DNA of 64,000 nt, from positions 186,001-250,000 of the forward strand of contig NZ_QFZQ01000003.1 in assembly GCF_003171675.1 (NCBI RefSeq). Direction: 5' to 3'. Made by a program: the position numbers and the translations under genes. Every line of letters starts with the position of its first letter. The first letter of the stretch is position 1. Below are positions 27,112-33,693 of the stretch, in pieces. This DNA comes from Reichenbachiella versicolor. Its GTDB lineage: Bacteria; Bacteroidota; Bacteroidia; Cytophagales; Cyclobacteriaceae. The notes under the pieces were generated by a model, which was not told the origin of the DNA, made no database searches, and was given only the letters and a program-made list of their open reading frames with translations.

Positions 27112-27912
27112 CTAAAAAAGTAAGGAGAAATTAGAGAAAGAAGAGGAAGAATAGATCTGACTTTGCTTAATAGTCTGGGTATACTCTTTTGGTGTGAAGC
27201 CAACAAAATGCTTGAATTCCTTAACAAAATGAGGTTGGTCGTAGTACCCTGAATGATGGCCTATATCAGTAAGGTTATTGCAAGTATGAAAAATGTGATA
27301 ATTAGCCACTCTAAACTTGCAGAGTCTAAAGAACTTTATAGGACTCGTATTTAGTTTGTCTTTAATCAAACGATAAAGTGACATGTAGCTTATTTTTCTA
27401 TCGTCACAAAAAGTTTCTAGTGTAGACTCTGTAGGAGTGTTAAGCACGTAATGATAGAGGTCTTTTATTATGCTTATTTTTTCTGCTCTTCCCTGAGAGA
27501 AATTCGTTTCTAGATAATCATAAACTTGGGATGAGGATACCTCTAGATATTTAGGGTCGTCGCAGTTCATTTGATCAGGAAAAAAATCAAGGACCGATCT
27601 GTAGTTTTTGATGTTAAACCTCCAAAATGGGTAATAGCAAGATGCAAAGAATCTAATAATTAGCATTTCAGTGCCTTTTAACATCTTATAGTTGGAAGAA
27701 GATAGACTTACATTTTGAATAATCGGTTTGTCGAAAAAATGATCATCGCAGTAGAATCCCAATTTATTCAAAGGGATAATCCACGCATGAAAAGGTAAAG
27801 GAGCAATGAGCAAGCTATTAACATCGTAATTCTTTACTTGTACAAGCGTAAAACGTTCTATGTATCTATTGAACTTTTTAGGTTTCAGGTGCTTGATGAT
27901 CATGTTTTCCAT
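27112..27912 (-). CDS. AraC-family transcriptional regulator
   Basis: 266 residues. The N-terminal two thirds (about 1-165) is the DUF6597-like cupin region typical of Bacteroidota AraC proteins, with FNRYIERFTLV and LIAPLPFHAWIIPL. The C-terminal 95 residues contain the two helix-turn-helices: SYMSLYRLIKDKLNTSP, then NLTDIGHHSGYYDQPHFVKEFKHFVGFTPKEY, the classic second AraC motif. It binds DNA; no target is evident. The next leftward gene is the GloVer-repeat protein 396 bp away, and a palindrome-rich gene-free region lies upstream. Confidence 0.88.
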   Translation of the reverse strand: MENMIIKHLKPKKFNRYIERFTLVQVKNYDVNSLLIAPLPFHAWIIPLNKLGFYCDDHFFDKPIIQNVSLSSSNYKMLKGTEMLIIRFFASCYYPFWRFNIKNYRSVLDFFPDQMNCDDPKYLEVSSSQVYDYLETNFSQGRAEKISIIKDLYHYVLNTPTESTLETFCDDRKISYMSLYRLIKDKLNTSPIKFFRLCKFRVANYHIFHTCNNLTDIGHHSGYYDQPHFVKEFKHFVGFTPKEYTQTIKQSQIYSSSSFSNFSLLF

Positions 27913-28350
27913 AGCTGCTGATTTAGGGTTTAGTTATTAGCCGACCTTCTGTATTAGAAATCCTAATTAATCTAAAATCGCTTTGAATAAGAATAGTGAC
28001 TTCAGCATACTAACTACAGTATGCTAAAACCACCAATGGTTTCCGCTTCATTGCTTATTAGATATTCAAAAAGAAAATCTAATCCAGAATTTGGGTTTAA
28101 TGAAATTGATCGCGTGATGGGGAGAGGAAAAACTCACGCTGGTTAACTAAGACTGCAAACATGCAATCTTGTGATGAGAAAAAGAAAGCGATATCTATCA
28201 AATTTTAGAATTTCAGTGAGAGTCTATAAGTTGAAAAATGAGCTAATAAAGTATGTTGATACTGCAATTAGATAATTATTGAATTGTAAGTAGTAAAGCA
28301 AATGGTTGTGTTAACCCGATTTATGTTTTGAAACTTTGTAATGAATGTAA

Positions 28351-28510
28351 TTTATGCGTGCTATCAAGGGGTCGCATATATGCGAGGTGTTTAGGGTACG
28401 CATATATGCGAGGTCAATAGGGGTCGCATAATTTAAAAAGCTCAAATTTATTTTATGCGCACTGTGAAGGGGTCGCATATATGCGAGGTAGGTAGGGGTC
28501 GCATATTTTT
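28351..28510. repeat. Cluster of TCGCATATATGCGA palindromes in a 101-bp duplication
   Basis: Complete palindromes lie at 28372-28385, 28399-28410 (first base changed) and 28473-28486. Half sites TCGCATA and TCGCATAT are at 28424-28430 and 28499-28506, each inside an AGGGGTCGCATA context. Sequence from TTATGCGTGC at 28352 recurs as TTATGCGCAC 101 bp later, so the cluster arose by tandem duplication; the first unit carries an extra inner copy. Possible operator array or RNA hairpins. Confidence 0.85.
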
Positions 28511-28945
28511 TTCTGATGGATAGTGTGCCATAAAACGATTTACACTTTTTACTTTTTGTTCGGAGGTTTTATTTAGGTAAATGATTATTCATCTTTAGAC
28601 CTACTTAGGTGTCGTAACTATATAGTGACCATTCAACAATACTGAATAAAGGAGTTTATTTAGTGTATGTAGAAGAAGAATCACTTCTCAGAAGTGATAT
28701 GAGCTATTATCAACTAATACTGTCATTAGTAGTCGAGTGTTTGATTATGAATTTAGTACTGAATATGGAATTTTCTTGAGTTTGATATTGTTTATTTAGA
28801 ATAATTCTATGAAACTTCTAAAACTGCCTTCATTTTATTAAATCAATCATAATAACATATTTCTATGTTTTATAACATATTTTGTTATGTTTGAAAAACA
28901 ACTATCTCTCTGAAAAATACTCTATTTCTTAGGTGGTAGGTAATC

Positions 28946-28953
28946 TACTTTTG
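28946..28953 (+). promoter_or_regulatory. Predicted -7 box TACTTTTG of hemA
   Basis: Exact match to TAnnTTTG about 90 bp before the hemA ATG. The -33 element is weak at normal spacing. Confidence 0.4.
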
Positions 28954-29040
28954 TATTGCACCCATAGATAACTGTTTGAATAAAAGCTAGTAAGAGGACT
29001 CTCTTATTGGTTTGTTACTAAATCAAAAACGCAGTAATCA

Positions 29041-30297
29041 ATGGAGAAAAAATTCAGAGCAATTTCGATTACTCATGAGCTGGCAGGAGTAAGTATCCGC
29101 GAAAAGTTCAGCTTATCAGCAATAGAAGTTGAAGGTTTATACATTAAACTAAGCGAAGTACTCAGTATCAATGAGTCAATGATCTTGGTCACATGTAATC
29201 GTGCAGAAATTTATTATTTCCACGAGAATGATCTCAATGAAGCTCTGATCAAGCTTTGGGCTAGTTTCAAAGCACTCTCAGCAAAAGATTTTCGTTCATC
29301 TTTTTATACATATTACGATAGAGATGCCATAGAGCACCTCTATCGTGTGTCTATAGGTCTCAAATCTCAAATCCTTGGTGATATTCAAATCTTTGGGCAG
29401 GTAAAACAAGCCTATCAATCATCATTAGATGCGGGAATGGCGGCTACCTTACTCAATAGGCTTATGCACAAGGTGTTTTTCTGTCATAAAGCCGTCAACC
29501 AAGAAACTGCCTTTAAAAGTGGTGCAGCCTCAGTGTCGTATAATGCAGTTAACGTACTAGAAAAGGATGATTTGGCCCCACTGGATGCTAAAATACTAGT
29601 GGTAGGTGCAGGACAAATGGGCAGTGATATTTGCCGTCACTTACACAAAAAGGGATACTCAAACATATTCATTACTAACAGAACTATGTCTAAGGCTGAA
29701 AAGCTAGCGGAGGAGTGTGATATGTCTGTAATTCCATTCGATATGCACAGGTCTATGATAGACGAGTTTGATGTGGTCTATTCGACTGTGACATGCGAAT
29801 CCCCAGTATACTACCCATCACATTTTGAAGATACTGCAGTGAAGGCAGTAATAGACGTATCATCACCTAGGTCAGTAGATCCAAAAGTCGAACAATTAGA
29901 AATAGCTCTCTACAACGTAGACAAACTAGGAAAACTGATCGATCATGTAATGAGAAGACGAGAAGAAGAAATTCCTAAAGTTGAAGAATTGATCCGAGAG
30001 TCTATTTCTGAATATATGACATGGACAGAAGATTTAATATTCAGTGATAGTGTCAAAAGGTTTAAGACTACTCTTGAAGAATTGAGGACACAGACGATGG
30101 CATCTATGCTGAAGAAAATGAATGAGGAGGAAAAAGGTTTGGTAGAAGAAGTGACCAAAAGGATGCTACAGAAAATTGTAGACCTCCCTGTAATGAGTAT
30201 GAAAACCGCTTGTCTAAGAGATCAAGAACCATCCGAGCTCAGTGAAACCCTCAATGAGCTTTTTAATATCGAATATAAAAAACAAGTTAAATCATAA
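29041..30297 (+). CDS. hemA: Glutamyl-tRNA reductase
   Basis: 418 residues. The catalytic-domain motif LVTCNRAEIYYF holds the active-site Cys near residue 51. IGLKSQILGDIQIFGQVKQAYQ and the NADPH-binding ILVVGAGQMGSDICRHL (about 186-203) follow, with a C-terminal dimerisation helix. The enzyme reduces Glu-tRNA to glutamate-1-semialdehyde, the first committed step of heme synthesis by the C5 path. The globin gene starts 12 bp later. Placing hemA at the head of a run of heme-protein genes suggests coordinated heme supply. Confidence 0.96.
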   Translation: MEKKFRAISITHELAGVSIREKFSLSAIEVEGLYIKLSEVLSINESMILVTCNRAEIYYFHENDLNEALIKLWASFKALSAKDFRSSFYTYYDRDAIEHLYRVSIGLKSQILGDIQIFGQVKQAYQSSLDAGMAATLLNRLMHKVFFCHKAVNQETAFKSGAASVSYNAVNVLEKDDLAPLDAKILVVGAGQMGSDICRHLHKKGYSNIFITNRTMSKAEKLAEECDMSVIPFDMHRSMIDEFDVVYSTVTCESPVYYPSHFEDTAVKAVIDVSSPRSVDPKVEQLEIALYNVDKLGKLIDHVMRRREEEIPKVEELIRESISEYMTWTEDLIFSDSVKRFKTTLEELRTQTMASMLKKMNEEEKGLVEEVTKRMLQKIVDLPVMSMKTACLRDQEPSELSETLNELFNIEYKKQVKS

Positions 30298-30309
30298 ATC
30301 AAAATTGAA

Positions 30310-30783
30310 ATGAGTCTATTGAGTTCACTATTCGGAAAGAAAAAAGAGAAAGTAGAAGAAGGTCCAATCACTGCCAAGCAAAAAGAATTGGTACAAAGTA
30401 CGTTTGCCTTAGTAGCACCTATTGCGCCTCAGGCTGCAGAGATTTTTTATAATAAGTTGTTTGAGTTGGATCCTGAATTGAAACCACTTTTCAAAGGTGA
30501 TATCAAGGAGCAGGGTAACAAGCTGATGACCATGTTAGCTGCTGCTGTCAAAGGGCTTGATGATTTAGGAGCTTTGGTTCCAGTGGTTCAAGATCTAGGA
30601 AAGAGACACGTAGGATATGGGGTGACTGATTCGATGTACGACACAGTTGCTGCTGCTCTATTAGCTACTTTAGAAGGCGGTCTTGGAGATGCGTGGAATG
30701 ACGAAGTAAAAGATGCTTGGGTAGCTGTATATACTGTATTGGCTACTACAATGAAAGATGCAGCTGCTACTGTAGAGGCGTAA
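30310..30783 (+). CDS. Single-domain bacterial globin
   Basis: 157 residues. A Lys-rich leader (1-20) precedes a full globin fold. FALVAPIAPQAAEIFYNKLFELDPELKPLF covers helices A to C, IKEQGNKLMTML is helix E with Gln68 near the distal position, and LGKRHVGYGV carries the proximal His100. It resembles flavohemoglobin or cytoglobin-like single-domain globins without the reductase domain. These bind O2 or NO in the cytoplasm. The flavin reductase encoded four genes later is a possible electron donor, but this is inference. It is tightly linked to hemA and followed by two hairpins. Confidence 0.93.
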   Translation: MSLLSSLFGKKKEKVEEGPITAKQKELVQSTFALVAPIAPQAAEIFYNKLFELDPELKPLFKGDIKEQGNKLMTMLAAAVKGLDDLGALVPVVQDLGKRHVGYGVTDSMYDTVAAALLATLEGGLGDAWNDEVKDAWVAVYTVLATTMKDAAATVEA

Positions 30784-30787
30784 TGAA

Positions 30788-30856
30788 CTGAGTCTACGAC
30801 TCAGAAAGATCTTGTGAATAGTGGACGAGCTGAGTATTCATCTTTTCACTATTCAC
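30788..30856 (+). terminator. Two stem-loops after the globin gene
   Basis: CTGAGTC (30788-30794) pairs with GACTCAG (30798-30804) around TAC. GTGAATAGTG (30814-30823) pairs exactly with CACTATTCAC (30847-30856). Together they probably end or process the hemA-globin message. Confidence 0.6.
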
Positions 30857-30979
30857 TTATAGGATAACTAACACAACTAAGCCAAAAACATTTATGGAAA
30901 GGAAGGCCTTTACCTTACCTATGATATCAGGAACACCGCTCCATAATACTATTGTTCAAATTCTAACAAACACTGTACT

Positions 30980-31810
30980 ATGCAAACTAAACATGCAAAA
31001 TTCATCATTACCTCGGTAATTTACGCTGTTATGATGGTCGCGTTGCTTCAAGCGTGTGCCCCTTTACCAGAAGAGACTTCAGAGGCAGCTGCACCTGGTA
31101 AGTCTTATTCAATCAACGAAGCCTTCGAAATCGTAGCGAAAGAAAATGACGTTGCAAGAACGTTATATACTAAAGCCATCGTCGGAGCGGGAAAGAAAAA
31201 CGGTCTTAAGTTTCATGAAGACTGGGAAAAAGACGAAATGGAAGCAGGTCCATTACCTGCATTGTTCTTAAGAGGAATTGCAGGTGATATCCGTAAGAAA
31301 GGTGAAGTTCCGTTAGGTCTATACCTAGGATCAGATTTCCCTATTAGAAAATCAAATAAGTTCACAGGTAAGCAAGCAGAACTATTCGCTGAGATGAGAA
31401 AAGATTCTCTACCTAAGTTCTTCTATGATGAAGAAGCTCAGTTATATACAGCGATGTTCCCTGATTTTGCCTCAGCTGCTCCATGTGTAAATTGTCACAA
31501 TGATCACCCAGAGACTATGAAAACTGATTGGGTATTAGGAGATATTCAAGGTGCTACCACATGGACTTATCCGTCTGATTCAGTTTCATTCGAAGAACTA
31601 CAAGGTATGATCATGGCCTATAGAGATGGAGCTGCGGCTACATTAGATACATATATCGGTAAGTCTAAGTCATTTACTGAAGGTGGTGTGCCAGCAGTGG
31701 GAGAGTTTCCTGCTAAGGCTGGATACTCTATCCCTGCACCGGAGGTGTTCTTAGATAGTGTGAATGAACTAGCTGCAGAGCAGACATTGAAAGGAATCTT
31801 GAAGATCTAA
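30980..31810 (+). CDS. Tll0287-like (DUF3365) c-type heme lipoprotein
   Basis: 276 residues. A signal with lipobox LLQAC (Cys26) predicts a lipoprotein. Residues about 45-225 match the Tll0287-like/DUF3365 fold: ALFLRGIAGDI, PLGLYLGSDFPIR, then a single c-type heme site CVNCH at 169-173 followed by NDHPETMKTDW and LGDIQGA. Family members bind one covalent heme outside the cytoplasm and often act as redox or gas sensors, usually fused to signalling domains; here it stands alone. Covalent heme attachment would need the CcmF-type machinery encoded downstream. Confidence 0.85.
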   Translation: MQTKHAKFIITSVIYAVMMVALLQACAPLPEETSEAAAPGKSYSINEAFEIVAKENDVARTLYTKAIVGAGKKNGLKFHEDWEKDEMEAGPLPALFLRGIAGDIRKKGEVPLGLYLGSDFPIRKSNKFTGKQAELFAEMRKDSLPKFFYDEEAQLYTAMFPDFASAAPCVNCHNDHPETMKTDWVLGDIQGATTWTYPSDSVSFEELQGMIMAYRDGAAATLDTYIGKSKSFTEGGVPAVGEFPAKAGYSIPAPEVFLDSVNELAAEQTLKGILKI

Positions 31811-31937
31811 AGTTTTGATTTAGTAACAGGCGTGCGCTCGCGAGAGGGTACGCCTAATTTACACACGTTGTGTACTTCAAAACTCTGATAGGTTCGTGGT
31901 CTTTTGACCTTATTTATTGGCTTTATAAATCAAAACT
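31811..31937. repeat. 12-bp inverted repeat and inner hairpin between two heme-cluster genes
   Basis: AGTTTTGATTTA (31811-31822) is the exact reverse complement of TAAATCAAAACT (31926-31937), 103 bp apart. Inside lies a GC-rich stem-loop AGGCGT (31828-31833) with ACGCCT (31850-31855), a likely terminator of the lipoprotein gene. Confidence 0.6.
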
Positions 31938-31981
31938 CTAAAGTCTAATGACTCATGTTGTTGGGCTGCTAAATCGGCAAA

Positions 31982-32458
31982 ATGGGAAAGTATAAGTTTT
32001 TAATCATTGGCTTTGTGTTATTTGCTGCTTACGTCCTACAGGAGGTATTGGACTTAAGATGGTTAATGTTGCATGAGCTACAGGAAGATCAGATGTACAG
32101 ACGATGGTCCGGTCTAGGGCTTTCTATTGTCATCTTGTTTCAATGGCTGCTAAGTCTAGTAAGGGTAGTGCCAAAATGGGAGGAGCTGTCATATATTTTT
32201 AAGAATATTCACAATTGGTTGGGAGCCTTTACACCACTACTTTTTTATATCCATTCTATGGAACTGGGGTATGCTTACCTATTTCTATTGAGTATTACTT
32301 TTTTTGGTAATTTCCTTCTAGGGTTAGTCAATCTGGACTTGCTTCAAAGTACCTCTCAATTAGTATTCAAAGGCTGGATGATCCTGCACGTAGCTTTTTC
32401 ATTCTTCGTGACGTTCGTGACAGTTTACCATGTATGGGTAGTCTTCTACTACGAATAA
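31982..32458 (+). CDS. Five-helix membrane protein with two H-x13-H pairs, candidate diheme b cytochrome
   Basis: 158 residues and about five hydrophobic helices (7-24, 43-60, 78-95, 98-118, 133-155). His77/His91 and His136/His150 are each spaced H-x13-H within a helix, the arrangement that holds two stacked b hemes in ferric reductase, YedZ and NADPH-oxidase membrane domains. I recognise no named family. The FAD/[2Fe-2S] reductase gene starts 32 bp downstream, so the two probably work as membrane and cytoplasmic parts of one electron-transfer complex. Heme binding is predicted, not shown. Confidence 0.72.
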   Translation: MGKYKFLIIGFVLFAAYVLQEVLDLRWLMLHELQEDQMYRRWSGLGLSIVILFQWLLSLVRVVPKWEELSYIFKNIHNWLGAFTPLLFYIHSMELGYAYLFLLSITFFGNFLLGLVNLDLLQSTSQLVFKGWMILHVAFSFFVTFVTVYHVWVVFYYE

Positions 32459-32490
32459 TTCAATTCTATTACTGCTAAATCAAAAACTAA

Positions 32491-33552
32491 ATGGAAAGAG
32501 TATCAACACTGAAAGTCGTAGACGTCATCAAAGAGACCGAAGACGCTGTCAGTATACATTTTAAACAACCGTTTTTCGGTAAACTGAAATACATATCAGG
32601 TCAGTTTCTAACCATCCTTGTAGATGTAGAGGGTGAAGTAGAGCGCCGATGTTATTCTCTGAATAGTGCTCCTAAGGTCGATAAAACCATCAGTATTACC
32701 GTTAAAAGAATTAAAGACGGAAAAGTATCAAATCACGTATTTAATACCGTCAAAGTTGGGGACAAGATGAAAGTCTTACACCCTATGGGAGAATTTAAAT
32801 TGGCTCCCGACCCTAAAATCAAAAGACATGTTGTGTTGTTCGGCGCAGGGAGTGGCATCACCCCATTGATGTCCATTCTCAAGTCGATCATTTACAAGGA
32901 ACCTAAAAGTACGGTATCACTTTTCTATGGAAATAGAGACGTAGAGTCAATTATTTTTAATGAAGAGTTGAATGCGATCGCTGAGGAATATAAAGAAAGA
33001 CTTAATCTCATTCATATTCTAGAAGAGCCTGGAGACTTTGAAGACTGCTACAAAGGTCGAGTGGAAAGATCTCAAGTGCCTGAGCTTTTAAATAAAGTTC
33101 CAAAGTTCCCATTTGGACAAACTGAGTGCTTCATCTGTGGACCATCAGGTATGATGGTAGAGGCGGAAGAAGGTTTGAAAATGGCAGGAGTGCCTGAAGA
33201 AAATATCAATATAGAAAAATTCTCTGCTCCACCAGTGCCGTCTGCTCAAGAGATGCAGGCAGTAGGTGCGTTTTTGGAGAATCGAGAAGTCGTCATTGAA
33301 TTGAAAGGAAAGAAATACCCAGTTCCCGTCAAAGCAAACAAATATATACTTGACGCTGCATTGGATGAGAAAATCAAGCTTCCCTACGTCTGTATGGACG
33401 GTATCTGTGGAAGCTGCAAAGCAGAGAAAGTATCAGGGGAGGTATTCATGAGAAAGGGACACGTCTTGACAAAAAAAGAGGTGGAAAACAATATCATACT
33501 TCCATGTATTTGTAAACCCATTACAAATGGAGTGGTGATAAAGTATGCTTGA
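32491..33552 (+). CDS. FAD/NAD(P)H reductase with C-terminal [2Fe-2S] ferredoxin domain (PaaE-like)
   Basis: 353 residues. The FAD-binding barrel has RCYSLNSAP (about 51-60); the nucleotide domain has GAGSGITPLMSIL (about 117) and CGPSGMM near 213. The C-terminal plant-type ferredoxin domain binds its cluster through Cys301, Cys306, Cys309 and Cys339. The order FAD-NAD-2Fe2S equals PaaE and related oxygenase reductases. No oxygenase is nearby; instead it follows the predicted diheme membrane protein, which makes a NAD(P)H-to-membrane electron path likely. The globin of the same cluster is an alternative acceptor. Confidence 0.9.
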   Translation: MERVSTLKVVDVIKETEDAVSIHFKQPFFGKLKYISGQFLTILVDVEGEVERRCYSLNSAPKVDKTISITVKRIKDGKVSNHVFNTVKVGDKMKVLHPMGEFKLAPDPKIKRHVVLFGAGSGITPLMSILKSIIYKEPKSTVSLFYGNRDVESIIFNEELNAIAEEYKERLNLIHILEEPGDFEDCYKGRVERSQVPELLNKVPKFPFGQTECFICGPSGMMVEAEEGLKMAGVPEENINIEKFSAPPVPSAQEMQAVGAFLENREVVIELKGKKYPVPVKANKYILDAALDEKIKLPYVCMDGICGSCKAEKVSGEVFMRKGHVLTKKEVENNIILPCICKPITNGVVIKYA

Positions 33553-33586
33553 GTAATAAGCCTTAAAAACAGACGCGTCACTTTGG

Positions 33587-33631
33587 GTGATAGCGAAAGT
33601 CTACCAAAAGAAAAAGATGTTTCGCTATCAC
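33587..33631 (+). terminator. Perfect 12-bp stem-loop between reductase and CcmF genes
   Basis: GTGATAGCGAAA (33587-33598) is the exact reverse complement of 33620-33631, with a 21-base loop. It may partly separate the reductase transcript from the cytochrome-maturation genes. Confidence 0.55.
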
Positions 33632-33693
33632 TCTAGATGACAGACTTCAAAGAAAATTAGTCGCTTTCGAGATTTCAAATCTCAAAAAAAAAA

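Larger units (their letters stand above)
27913..29040. other. 1.1-kb gene-free region between AraC regulator and hemA
   Basis: No gene can be supported on either strand. It contains a 7-bp stem-loop (AGCATAC 28004-28010, GTATGCT 28019-28025), the TCGCATATATGCGA palindrome cluster (28351-28510) and the predicted hemA -7 box (28946-28953). It is the longest non-coding stretch of the window and is strongly AT-rich. Confidence 0.75.
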
